Shown here: positions 40,701 through 49,252 of the stretch, piece after piece
How the letters are laid out: every line of letters starts with the position of its first letter
How positions within the stretch are numbered: the stretch's first letter is position 1
Assembly (NCBI GenBank): GCA_902497095.1
Contig: CABVDD010000003.1
Coordinates: 1 to 64,000 of the forward strand
Direction: 5' to 3'
DNA length: 64,000 nucleotides
Source of the DNA: an uncultured Faecalicoccus sp.
GTDB taxonomy: Bacteria; Bacillota_I; Bacilli_A; Erysipelotrichales; Erysipelotrichaceae
The notes under the pieces: model-generated
Databases searched by the model: none
Told to the model about the DNA's origin: nothing
What the model saw: only the letters and a program-made list of their open reading frames with translations
Position numbers and translations under genes: made by a program

Positions 40701-41981
40701 ATGTTAGATATTAAGTTTGTCCGAGAAAATCCAGATTTGGTCAAGGAGAATATAAAGAAGAAATTCCAAGATGCTAAGATTCCTTTGGTTAATGAAGTGT
40801 TACAAGAAGATAAAGAACTTCGTCAGACACAACAACATGCCGATGATCTTCGTGGACAAAGAAAATCCATTTCTAAACAAATTGGAGCTTTAATGGGACA
40901 AGGAAAAAAAGAAGAAGCTGAAGAAGTAAAACAGAAGGTAGCTTCTATAGCACAAGAATTGGAAGCCTTGGAAGAAAAAGAAGATAGACTTAGAGAATCA
41001 GTCAAACAAAAAATGATGATGATTCCGAATATGATCGATGATAGTGTACCTATTGGTAAAGATGATTCTGAAAATGTTGAGTTAGAAAAATTTGGTGAAC
41101 CGATCGTTCCAGCTTTTGAAATTCCTTATCATACAGAGATCATGGAACGATTGAATGGTATCGATTTGGATAGTGCTCGTAAAGTAGCTGGAAATGGTTT
41201 TTATTATTTAATGGGAGATATTGCCCGTTTACATTCTGCCATACTATCTTATGCACGTGACTTTATGATCAATAAAGGATTTACTTATTGCATTCCGCCA
41301 TATATGATTCGTTCTGCCGTTGTCGATGGTGTTATGAGTTTTGCGGAAATGGAAGGTATGATGTATAAAATAGAAGGTGAAGATCTATACTTGATTGGAA
41401 CAAGTGAACATTCTATGATTGGAAAGTTCATTGATACGATCTTGGATGAAAAAGATCTTCCTTATACATACACATCTTTCTCTCCATGTTTTAGAAAAGA
41501 AAAAGGAGCTCATGGTATAGAAGAACGTGGTGTTTATAGAATTCATCAATTTGAAAAACAAGAAATGATCGTGGTTTGTAAACCAGAAGAAAGCATGGAA
41601 TGGTTCAAAAAATTATATATGAATACAGTTGAGTTTTTCAGATCTTTGGATGTACCTGTTAGAACATTAGAATGCTGCTCTGGGGACCTGGCAGATTTAA
41701 AATGTAAATCCGTTGATGTAGAAGCCTGGTCACCTAGACAGAAAAAATATTTTGAAGTAGGAAGCTGCTCAAATTTAACAGATGCGCAAGCCAGACGTCT
41801 ACGTATTCGTGTTAAAGATGAAAAAGGAAATAAATATTTTGCTCATACACTAAACAATACTTGTGTAGCTCCTCCACGTATGTTGATCGCATTCTTGGAA
41901 AATAACTTACAGGAAGATGGAAGTGTATTAATTCCAGAAGCTTTACAGCCTTATATGGGTGGAAAAAAGAAAATAGGATAG
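40701..41981 (+). CDS. serS: seryl-tRNA synthetase
   Basis: A 426-residue class II synthetase charging tRNA-Ser. The N-terminal coiled-coil arm spans about residues 25-105. Motif 2 is FSPCFRKEKGAHGIEERGVYRIHQFEKQEM and motif 3 is ARRLRIRVKDEKG then NNTCVAPPRMLIAFLENN. GGAGG lies before the ATG. A T-box in the leader couples expression to uncharged tRNA-Ser. Confidence 0.98.
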   Translation: MLDIKFVRENPDLVKENIKKKFQDAKIPLVNEVLQEDKELRQTQQHADDLRGQRKSISKQIGALMGQGKKEEAEEVKQKVASIAQELEALEEKEDRLRESVKQKMMMIPNMIDDSVPIGKDDSENVELEKFGEPIVPAFEIPYHTEIMERLNGIDLDSARKVAGNGFYYLMGDIARLHSAILSYARDFMINKGFTYCIPPYMIRSAVVDGVMSFAEMEGMMYKIEGEDLYLIGTSEHSMIGKFIDTILDEKDLPYTYTSFSPCFRKEKGAHGIEERGVYRIHQFEKQEMIVVCKPEESMEWFKKLYMNTVEFFRSLDVPVRTLECCSGDLADLKCKSVDVEAWSPRQKKYFEVGSCSNLTDAQARRLRIRVKDEKGNKYFAHTLNNTCVAPPRMLIAFLENNLQEDGSVLIPEALQPYMGGKKKIG

Positions 41982-41990
41982 TCTTATAAG

Positions 41991-42032
41991 CGATAATTAT
42001 GAATTCATATGAATTTGTGATTATCGTTTTTT
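41991..42032 (+). terminator. terminator of serS
   Basis: A 16-bp stem with wobble pairs runs from CGATAAT (41991) to ATTATCG (ends 42026), capped by an ATAT loop and followed by TTTTTT. Its middle is the palindrome AATTCATATGAATT (42002-42015). Confidence 0.85.
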
Positions 42033-42067
42033 GTTGTATGATAAGATTTATAAAAGGAGAATACATT

Positions 42068-42319
42068 ATGCTTGAATTTAAATACGACACTCAATTATTA
42101 ATAGAAGGAAAGAATTTAGATGAAAATGAAATACATACTTACTTTTTAGAAAATTTTAAAGGAGATTGCTTGTTGGCAGTTGGTGATGATGAATTAATAA
42201 AGATTCATTTTCATACGAACGAACCATGGAAAGTATTAGAATATTGTGCCACTTTAGGAGAAATTTATGATATCGTAATTGAAGATATGGATCGACAATC
42301 AAGAGGATTAAAAGGATAA
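42068..42319 (+). CDS. small FakA middle-domain-like protein
   Basis: An 83-residue protein that resembles one internal piece of the fatty-acid kinase FakA/YloV. The stretch GDCLLAVGDDELIKIHFHTNEP, then a GEIYDIVIEDMDRQS tail, parallels the FakA region after its DhaL domain, where the family reads GDS-(x)5-GDDELIKVHVHTN-P and ends N-M-x-x-Q. The kinase (DhaL) domain is absent. A GGAG precedes the ATG. It sits between serS and SRP RNA as a single gene. It may be a regulatory or FakB-binding fragment; the function is inference. The original 23 extra upstream codons are rejected because the ribosome binding site favours 42068. Confidence 0.7.
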   Translation: MLEFKYDTQLLIEGKNLDENEIHTYFLENFKGDCLLAVGDDELIKIHFHTNEPWKVLEYCATLGEIYDIVIEDMDRQSRGLKG

Positions 42320-42324
42320 ATTTG

Positions 42325-42352
42325 TTGAAAATGTAAATTCATATGATATAAT
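42325..42352 (+). promoter_or_regulatory. promoter of SRP RNA
   Basis: TTGAAA, 16-bp spacer, extended -10 TG-A-TATAAT (42344-42352). The spacer contains a TCATATGA copy. Confidence 0.8.
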
Positions 42353-42358
42353 GAGAAA

Positions 42359-42916
<558 letters not shown>

Positions 42917-42923
42917 GCCTTTA

Positions 42924-42932
42924 TGCTATAAT
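42924..42932 (+). promoter_or_regulatory. extended -10 promoter of dnaX-recR
   Basis: TG-C-TATAAT, 30 bases before the dnaX ATG. No clear -35. Confidence 0.55.
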
Positions 42933-42961
42933 GATAGAGCTAGAAAGTGAGGTCTGAATGT

Positions 42962-44734
42962 ATGTATCAGGCATTATATAGAAAATATAGACCCCAAAAA
43001 TTTGAGGATGTTGTAGGACAAAAACATATTATCCAGACATTAAAAAATGCAATTGATCAGAATCGTATAGGCCATGCTTATTTATTTTGCGGACCTCGTG
43101 GTACGGGAAAAACATCTGTTGCCAAAATATTTGCGAAGATGTTGAATTGTGAAAGTGAAAATCATAAGCCATGTGAAAAATGTACGAATTGTCAGATGGT
43201 TCAATCTGGAAATCATCCAGATATTATTGAAATAGATGCAGCATCCAATAATGGTGTTGACGAAGTTCGTAATCTTATCGAACGTGTCAAATATGCACCT
43301 ATGCAAGGAAAATATAAAGTGTACATCATAGATGAAGTTCATATGATGACAACAGGAGCATTTAATGCCCTTTTAAAGACGATTGAAGAACCGCCAGCAC
43401 ATGTAGTTTTTATCTTGGCTACAACAGAGCCAAATAAAGTCATTCCTACTATTATATCTCGATGCCAGAGATTTGATTTCAATAAAGTCTGCATGGAAGA
43501 TTTGATGAAACGATTGACAATAGTCTGTGAACAAGAAAAAATACAGATTGATCAAAATGCGATTCGTCTAATTGCACAATTAAGTGATGGTGGTATGCGA
43601 GATGCCTTATCAATATTAGATCAATGTGTTGCTTTCTGCACTTCCAAAATCAACGCTAATGATGTTCGGCAGATTTATGGTGTAGTCACATTAGAAGAAT
43701 TAGGTGAGCTATTCTATGCACTTTATAAAAAGAATGTAGAATTTGTGATTCAAAAACTTCAAGATGCAGAAGAATCCGGAATGGATTTAAAGAGATTAAC
43801 ACAAGATCTTATTTCTTTATTAAAAGACAGTATTATTTTAGATTATGCACCAAATACAGATTTAGTGACAGATTCTAATAAAAAAATTATTCATGAAAAA
43901 ATATCAATGGCTCCTTCACCTTTTAGAGTACGTGTTTTAGATGAATTAATGGATGTATATAACAAATTTAATTATGCATCAAGTGTAATAGATTATTTAG
44001 AAACAGGTTTATTAAAATCTATTGCTGATTCATATGAAAATAACTTAAATATTAACGTACAAGAAGATATTTCAAATGATAATTCAGATTCTCAAAAAGA
44101 TATGGAAAAAACTATAAACTCATATGAAACAGTATCTGAACAATCAGAAAAAGAGAAAGAAAACGCAGAAAATGGCGATTCTAAGGCGATTTTAGAAGAA
44201 AATAAAATATCTGATGTTTCACGTGAAACATCAAAAGAGGTGGGAAATAGAGATCGTAAAATCATATTAAGTGATGAATACGTACTTCAATTGTTAGTAG
44301 GTGCTAAGAAGACACAAAGACAGATTGATTCCATGAAATTAAAAGAAAATGATACATACTTAAGTGATTTGGAAATGGCTAAATATGCAGCTACATTAAG
44401 AAATGTAAATGCAGTGGCCAGTGGTAACACTTATATGATTATTTGTGTGAAATCAGAAATTCAGGCGAAAGAAATAAACGCCATGCAATTGGAAGAAGGA
44501 TATGAAAATTACACAGAACAATTATTAGGTACACCAAAAGTAGTTTTCGCAATAGACTCTATACAACATAATAGAGTGATAGAAGAATTTAGACAAAGAA
44601 TGGTAGCACATAATTTGCCAGAGCCAGCAGAAGTGCTAATACAACCAAAAATCGAAAAAAGTGAAACAAGAGAAGAAAGTATAGAGGAAAAGATGAAAAA
44701 ATATTTTCCTGGGATAACGATCATAAATGACTAA
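42962..44734 (+). CDS. dnaX: DNA polymerase III subunits gamma and tau
   Basis: A 590-residue clamp loader ATPase. Walker A is GPRGTGKTSVAKIFAK near residue 45. The four-Cys zinc module is CESENHKPCEKCTNC near residue 64. DEVHMMTTGAFNALLKTIEEPP carries Walker B. The C-terminal half (about residues 350-450) is a low-complexity charged linker before the tau domain. Within the linker lie a perfect parS site (44215-44230) and two TCATATGA palindromes. The start MYQALYRKYRP is chosen by homology, with GAGG nine bases upstream. recR follows after 42 bases, without the usual yaaK. Confidence 0.97.
   Translation: MYQALYRKYRPQKFEDVVGQKHIIQTLKNAIDQNRIGHAYLFCGPRGTGKTSVAKIFAKMLNCESENHKPCEKCTNCQMVQSGNHPDIIEIDAASNNGVDEVRNLIERVKYAPMQGKYKVYIIDEVHMMTTGAFNALLKTIEEPPAHVVFILATTEPNKVIPTIISRCQRFDFNKVCMEDLMKRLTIVCEQEKIQIDQNAIRLIAQLSDGGMRDALSILDQCVAFCTSKINANDVRQIYGVVTLEELGELFYALYKKNVEFVIQKLQDAEESGMDLKRLTQDLISLLKDSIILDYAPNTDLVTDSNKKIIHEKISMAPSPFRVRVLDELMDVYNKFNYASSVIDYLETGLLKSIADSYENNLNINVQEDISNDNSDSQKDMEKTINSYETVSEQSEKEKENAENGDSKAILEENKISDVSRETSKEVGNRDRKIILSDEYVLQLLVGAKKTQRQIDSMKLKENDTYLSDLEMAKYAATLRNVNAVASGNTYMIICVKSEIQAKEINAMQLEEGYENYTEQLLGTPKVVFAIDSIQHNRVIEEFRQRMVAHNLPEPAEVLIQPKIEKSETREESIEEKMKKYFPGITIIND
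44215..44230. other. parS: parS centromere site inside dnaX
   Basis: TGTTTCACGTGAAACA is a perfect 16-bp palindrome and an exact match to the Firmicute parS consensus TGTTNCACGTGAAACA. It encodes DVSRET in the non-conserved dnaX linker, about 15 kb from oriC. It should load ParB (6216-7088). I found no second exact copy in the window. Confidence 0.95.
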
Positions 44735-44776
44735 TCATATGAATAAAAAAGGAAAATACGAACATGGAGGAAAAGG

Positions 44777-45361
44777 ATGTATCCAAAGAAATTTGAAAAT
44801 CTAATATTGGCGTTTCAAAACCTACCGGGAGTTGGTCGTAAAACGGCAGAAAGGTATGCTTTTGAAACATTGAATTGGCAACAAGAAAAGAAAGAAGGAT
44901 TTGTACAATCTTTACAAGTACTATTAGAAGGTGTAGAAGTTTGTAAAGTCTGTGGCAACTTGAGTGATGGAGATACTTGTTCAATTTGTTCAGATTCAAA
45001 AAGAGATCATTCCCTTTTATGTGTGGTACAAAGCCCAAAAGATATTATGGCAATTGAATCTATTCAAGAATATAAAGGGGTATATCATGTTTTAAATGGT
45101 GTTATAAATACATCAAAAGGGATTCTTCCAGAAGATATAAATATAGATTCGTTAGTACAAAGAATAAAGGATCAACAAGTTAAAGAAGTTATTTTAGCTT
45201 TAGATCCTACTGTAGAAGGGGAGACAACGTCTTTATATATTGAAAAGCTGATTGGAAAGGATGTTTTAGTCACACGATTAGCATATGGCATTCCTATGGG
45301 TGGACATTTGGATTATACAGATAGTTTAACGCTTCTAAAGGCATTCCAGGGAAGAAAATAA
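44777..45361 (+). CDS. recR: recombination protein RecR
   Basis: A 194-residue RecFOR component. The N-terminal helix-hairpin-helix is LPGVGRKTAERYAFETL. The Cys4 zinc finger is CKVCGNLSDGDTCSIC near residue 56. The TOPRIM domain begins VVQSPKDIMAIE, and the Walker-like LALDPTVEGETTSLYI follows. GGAGG precedes the ATG. It is the last gene before the 560-bp repeat-rich gap and is closed by the terminator at 45441. Confidence 0.96.
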   Translation: MYPKKFENLILAFQNLPGVGRKTAERYAFETLNWQQEKKEGFVQSLQVLLEGVEVCKVCGNLSDGDTCSICSDSKRDHSLLCVVQSPKDIMAIESIQEYKGVYHVLNGVINTSKGILPEDINIDSLVQRIKDQQVKEVILALDPTVEGETTSLYIEKLIGKDVLVTRLAYGIPMGGHLDYTDSLTLLKAFQGRK

Positions 45362-45440
45362 TCGCTTTTAGGATGTATCATATGAATTATTTGTGATTTT
45401 TCCTATTTAAAGTAGGATAATTCCAATAATTTTATTAAAA

Positions 45441-45475
45441 ATATATGATTTATTATGATAAATCATATATTTTTT
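45441..45475 (+). terminator. terminator of dnaX-recR
   Basis: ATATATGATTTAT, loop TATG, ATAAATCATATAT, TTTTT: a perfect 13-bp stem, unusually AT-rich. Confidence 0.75.
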
Positions 45476-45860
45476 CATATATACAATTTAAATAGAATAA
45501 TAAAAACACAATTCATATGAAAAATCATGTGTGTAAATTATTATTGTTGTTAATGGAATATGAAATTCACATCTTATATATGAATGAATATGAAAATTAA
45601 AAATATAGAAAAACAAAAATCATATGAAATGAAAAATATGAATTTTAAGAAAATAAAAATTCATATGAAAAGTAATATTATAAAAATATCATTCATATAA
45701 ATGAATAATCAGTTCATATGAATGATGAAAAGAATGAGAAAATTTAAAAAACACGATTATGAAAAATCATAGGATGAAAATATGATAAATCATAGAAAGA
45801 ATATAAATTATAAAAACTATCTGAATATCCTATGATACTATAGAAATATGAAATAAAATA

Positions 45861-45869
45861 TGCTAATAT
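45861..45869 (+). promoter_or_regulatory. putative promoter of the helix-turn-helix/coiled-coil gene, flanked by ATCATAGGA sites
   Basis: TG-C-TAATAT resembles an extended -10. An inverted ATCATAGGA lies upstream (45828-45836) and a direct copy downstream (45901-45909), overlapping the leader. The layout suggests autoregulation by the encoded DNA-binding protein. Confidence 0.4.
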
Positions 45870-45921
45870 AGAAAAGCACAATAATTATTTGCTTAGGAAA
45901 ATCATAGGAAAGGGGATTATA

Positions 45922-46467
45922 ATGGAGGATAAAAAGCCAATTGATGTCTTTTATGACATGGATATAGCGCAAATTTGCCAACATTTTTCGAAATCTAGAA
46001 ATACAGTAGATAAAGCGATTGCGAAACTTGTAAAAGATAATCCTGATAAAGATTGGAAATATAAGAACCCAGAAACGCGACGGATCACGATCAAAGCTGA
46101 AGGTGTTGAGCATTTGTCAAAATATTTTCGTAAAGAAAAACATGAAGTTTCTACAGTGGAAATGGAACTTCGGTATGAAAATGAAAAGTTGAAAGCTATA
46201 ATAGAAGAAAAAGAGAAAGCTCAAGAAAAAATCGAGGAATTATATAAAGAAAGATTGGCATTAGAAATAGAAAAAAATAAACAGACTTTCTTATTAGAGA
46301 ATCAAAGTAAAGAAGAAAAGATCCAAAAACTTCAACATGAGAATGAAGTTCTTAGAGAAGAAGCTGAATCTGTAGAACAGATGCGGCAAAAAATTGAAGA
46401 TTATAAAAAGAAAGAAGAAGAATATAATTCTAAATCCTTCTTCTATCGATTGACTCATAAATTTTAA
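45922..46467 (+). CDS. helix-turn-helix / coiled-coil protein with amphipathic C-terminus (RocS/RacA-like architecture)
   Basis: A 181-residue protein. Residues 10-40 form a winged-helix-like helix-turn-helix (MDIAQICQHFSKSRNTVDKA); residues 45-70 are basic. Residues 78-165 are an almost unbroken heptad-rich coiled coil full of Glu and Lys. The last ten residues SFFYRLTHKF alternate aromatic and basic residues, like a membrane-targeting amphipathic helix. This order (DNA binding, coiled coil, membrane tip) is that of pneumococcal RocS and, more loosely, RacA, both chromosome-anchoring proteins. It follows the palindrome array and lies 1.7 kb from parS. AAAGGGGA precedes the ATG. Homology to RocS is by architecture, not proved. 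Confidence 0.75.
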   Translation: MEDKKPIDVFYDMDIAQICQHFSKSRNTVDKAIAKLVKDNPDKDWKYKNPETRRITIKAEGVEHLSKYFRKEKHEVSTVEMELRYENEKLKAIIEEKEKAQEKIEELYKERLALEIEKNKQTFLLENQSKEEKIQKLQHENEVLREEAESVEQMRQKIEDYKKKEEEYNSKSFFYRLTHKF

Positions 46468-47015
46468 TTTTGATTGAAGGCTCTGGCAATTTTGCTAGGG
46501 CAATTTTTTGTATAATGTTTATGAATCTGACTTAAAATCTGATTAAAATATGAAATTCCGTCATGTTCATATTTATATTCATATTCTAATTCGTAGTCTG
46601 TGTAATTACCAAAATTTGTAATATCAGCACATAGAATGGCGTTTTTAAGATCTTTTTCATATCTTTTTGTTGTAAATGATGCGATAGGTTTTAAATCGGC
46701 TATGGAAATTTCATGCATGTTTAACCAATGTAATACTTCAGGATCATCAATTTTTGATAATTCATAGGTGGATACTTGTTTTTCGTATTCAAAATGTGTT
46801 ATAGAGTCTTTTCTTATTTTCAATGTGAAAATATAGGTATCATTAATAGTGCGTATACGAACTGCTCCTTGTTTTTGTTTTATTTTTCTATCTTCAGTAT
46901 CGTAGTAAGTATTTGTTTGGATTTTGTAATTTTTTAAATCATATGATTTTATGATGAAATTCATATCTTTTTCGGTAATCAAAATTTTCAACTCTCGTTC
47001 TATTGGTTGTTTCAT
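46464..47015 (-). CDS. CYTH domain protein
   Basis: A 183-residue CYTH/triphosphate tunnel protein. The diagnostic ExExK motif is ERELK at residues 6-10. Alternating charged beta strands follow (AVRIRTINDTYIFTLKIR, DYELEYEYKYEHDG), which line the tunnel. Firmicute members hydrolyse inorganic triphosphate or thiamine triphosphate; the substrate is unknown here. AAGGAG lies upstream. It converges on the coiled-coil gene with a four-base overlap and is divergent from nadK. Confidence 0.88.
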   Translation of the reverse strand: MKQPIERELKILITEKDMNFIIKSYDLKNYKIQTNTYYDTEDRKIKQKQGAVRIRTINDTYIFTLKIRKDSITHFEYEKQVSTYELSKIDDPEVLHWLNMHEISIADLKPIASFTTKRYEKDLKNAILCADITNFGNYTDYELEYEYKYEHDGISYFNQILSQIHKHYTKNCPSKIARAFNQN

Positions 47016-47073
47016 AAATCAATCTCCTTTTGAAATATGGTACAATAGAAAACAATGAAAGGAAAGATGAATT

Positions 47074-47847
47074 ATGCGTTTTGCGACAATTGTAAGAACA
47101 GATGATTTTTCTGAATCAATTTCAGAATATGTTATACGAAAGTGTATAGAATTTGGTTGGAATTATGATCGTGAAAATCCAGAATTAATAATTTCTATTG
47201 GAGGAGATGGTACGCTTTTACGTGGGATACATAAATATCTTTCTATTTTAAATGATGTAAGCTTTGTCGGGATCCATACTGGTACGCTTGGATTTTTTAC
47301 GGATTATACACAGGAAGAAATTGATACTTTTTTAAATGATATATTTCATAAAGAACCGGATTTTGAAGAGATGCCTTTACTGGAAATGAAAACATCTCAA
47401 GATTCGGATTTGATTTATGCGTTAAATGAAATTCGGATTGAATCAGTATCTAAAACTTTATCATTGGATGTTTATATAGATGGTGAGTTCTTTGAACATT
47501 GTAATGGATCTGGAATTTGTATCAGCACACAAGCAGGTTCTACGGCAATCAATAGAGCTTTGCAGGGAGCGGTCATTGATGATGGTCTTCGTATTCTTCA
47601 ATTATGCGAAATTATGCCTATTGCACATAAGAATCATCATTCTCTTCGTAATCCCTATATTATGCGTTTAGATCGTCAAATCATGATACGAGGAAAGTCA
47701 TTGGCGTTGGCCAGGGCTTGTTTTGATCATTTAGATCAATCATTAAATGATGTAGAGGAATTATATATAAAAACTTCAGAAAAAAAAGTACGTTTTGCAC
47801 GATATAGAAATTATTCGTACTTAAAACGTCTTAAAAATCTATATTAA
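47074..47847 (+). CDS. nadK: NAD kinase
   Basis: A 257-residue ATP-dependent NAD kinase making NADP. The GGDGTLLRG motif is near residue 43, followed by FVGIHTGTLGFFTDY, ALNEIRIES (NE motif) and the glycine-rich GSGICISTQAGSTAINRALQG. AAAGGAA precedes the ATG and an extended -10 (TGGTACAAT) lies near 47038. Its terminator at 47859 is inside the 3' end of the convergent rodA-like gene, which it overlaps by four bases. Confidence 0.95.
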   Translation: MRFATIVRTDDFSESISEYVIRKCIEFGWNYDRENPELIISIGGDGTLLRGIHKYLSILNDVSFVGIHTGTLGFFTDYTQEEIDTFLNDIFHKEPDFEEMPLLEMKTSQDSDLIYALNEIRIESVSKTLSLDVYIDGEFFEHCNGSGICISTQAGSTAINRALQGAVIDDGLRILQLCEIMPIAHKNHHSLRNPYIMRLDRQIMIRGKSLALARACFDHLDQSLNDVEELYIKTSEKKVRFARYRNYSYLKRLKNLY

Positions 47848-49118
47848 TGTGATTTTTTGAAGGTCTTGACAAGAGACCTTCTTTTCAATGTACTTACTTT
47901 TTTTGGTTGTTTTTTGCCAAACACCCAAGTTTTTTTAGATACAGGTGAAATGTTCATAACGATCGCAAAGGCGATGAAATAGGATAAAATACTACTTCCT
48001 CCATAAGAAATCATTGGCAAAGTAATACCAGTAATAGGAACAAGCCCCACGATCATACCTAGGTTTTGAAGCTGTTGATATACAAGCATTGCGATTACTC
48101 CTATAACGACATAACGATCCATTCGATCTTTTGTGTTATATGCAATTTTGAATAGAACGATATCAAAGGCAAAACAGATAAACAGGATAAAAGTGGTTCC
48201 AAGTAAACCAAAGCATTGTCCTACTGCTGCAAAAATGAAATCGGTATGTGCTTCTGGAATCGCAATGATATCAGCTTGTAATCCATGGCCACTTAAACCG
48301 GCACTTCCTAAAGATAATAAAGCTGTATATAACTGGTTGGAACTTCCCTGTATATTTCCTTCTGGATCTAACCAGGCATCAATTCGCGCTAGACGATAAT
48401 TTGATAGGATGGCTTCTAATAAATCTCTTTGAAAAAAATAGAGGAAGAAAAAACCGGCAACAGCACATAAAATAAGTATTGCGATGATCCAGACATATTG
48501 TTTACGAATACCGGAACATAAAAGCAAGATCAAAGTATTTAATAAAATAATGATCATAACACCTGTATCTGGTTGTAGAAAAATAAGAATCAAAGGTGGT
48601 AAAAGCACTTTTCCAATTTTTATCAATAAGGCTAAATCATCTTTGTTTGTTGGATTGGGATGATTTTCCTGGTGAGTTGCTATTATTTTGGAAATCATTA
48701 CAATAAGTACGATTTTTATAAATTCACTTGGCTGAAAACTCGCAAACAGTAATGAAAACCAGGAAACAGCACCGTTTATTTCATTGGCAAAAGGAAGGTG
48801 GATACTTCCAGAACTGACAAGAATCAAAAGGCGGGAGATCAATAAATATACTAAACAAGCCATCAGAAAATTGTAAGCTTTTTTCATCAGGGGATAAATG
48901 GCTTTATTTTGTAAGGAACACAGAAAAAACATTGCGGAAAATCCTATAATGTACCATATGATTTGACGAAGCATATATCCATATCCGGATCCATCGCTGA
49001 TTAGATTAAATGCATTATATAAGGCAAAGAAACTGGTAAGTCCCAATAAAATCAACATGATCAGAAAACCTGTGTCAATACGAAATGTATGTTTTCCAAA
49101 AGTAATGGTTTGTTTCAT
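47844..49118 (-). CDS. FtsW/RodA/SpoVE family peptidoglycan polymerase
   Basis: A 424-residue SEDS glycosyltransferase with about ten membrane spans. The family signature is near the end: GLVPITGITLPMISYGGSSILSYF. FASFQPSEFIKI and FLQPDTGVMIIIL supply the conserved loop and catalytic-region Asp. It polymerises glycan strands with a class B PBP. No PBP is adjacent, so whether it is RodA (elongation) or FtsW (division) is undecided. The gene is on the opposite strand to its neighbours. AAGGGGG precedes the ATG. Confidence 0.92.
   Translation of the reverse strand: MKQTITFGKHTFRIDTGFLIMLILLGLTSFFALYNAFNLISDGSGYGYMLRQIIWYIIGFSAMFFLCSLQNKAIYPLMKKAYNFLMACLVYLLISRLLILVSSGSIHLPFANEINGAVSWFSLLFASFQPSEFIKIVLIVMISKIIATHQENHPNPTNKDDLALLIKIGKVLLPPLILIFLQPDTGVMIIILLNTLILLLCSGIRKQYVWIIAILILCAVAGFFFLYFFQRDLLEAILSNYRLARIDAWLDPEGNIQGSSNQLYTALLSLGSAGLSGHGLQADIIAIPEAHTDFIFAAVGQCFGLLGTTFILFICFAFDIVLFKIAYNTKDRMDRYVVIGVIAMLVYQQLQNLGMIVGLVPITGITLPMISYGGSSILSYFIAFAIVMNISPVSKKTWVFGKKQPKKVSTLKRRSLVKTFKKSH
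47859..47885 (+). terminator. terminator of nadK
   Basis: GAAGGTCT, loop TGACAAG, AGACCTTC, TTTT. It lies inside the 3' end of the convergent SEDS gene. Confidence 0.75.
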
Positions 49119-49217
49119 CGTATAACCCCCTTATCTGATGTGTATTAGTATATCATAGTTATGAGTAAAACATTGCATTCTTATTATAAATATACTGTAA
49201 TATTGGATGTAGAAAAA

Positions 49218-49246
49218 TTCAAAACTTATATAAAAATTGTTATAAT
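49218..49246 (+). promoter_or_regulatory. mutS promoter abutting the start codon
   Basis: TTCAAA, 17-bp spacer ending TGT, TATAAT (extended -10, 49241-49246). Only six bases separate the -10 from the ATG at 49253, so transcription should begin at the start codon. Confidence 0.7.
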
Positions 49247-49252
49247 AGATGC

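Larger units (their letters stand above)
45362..45921. repeat. AT-rich gap with an array of TCATATGA-type palindromes
   Basis: This 560-bp stretch has no gene I can support. It holds five TCATATGA copies, starting at 45378, 45513, 45620, 45661 and 45714, three of them extended to TTCATATGAA. Three one-base variants ATCATAGGA follow at 45766, 45828 (reverse) and 45901, with ATCATAGAA near 45787. A 13-bp AT-rich terminator stem is at 45441-45475. Many further CATAT half sites occur. The array ends exactly at the helix-turn-helix/coiled-coil gene. A DNA-binding array is the simplest reading. Confidence 0.75.

Noticed and set aside
41251..41270. CACGTGA in serS as a second parS
   Set aside because: Flanks do not match the TGTTNC/GAAACA arms; only the six-base core is shared.
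45362..45921. CRISPR array or IS remnant in the repeat-rich gap after recR
   Set aside because: Repeats are 8-10 bp palindromes with irregular spacing (41 to 135 bp), without uniform spacers, cas genes, terminal inverted repeats or transposase fragments.
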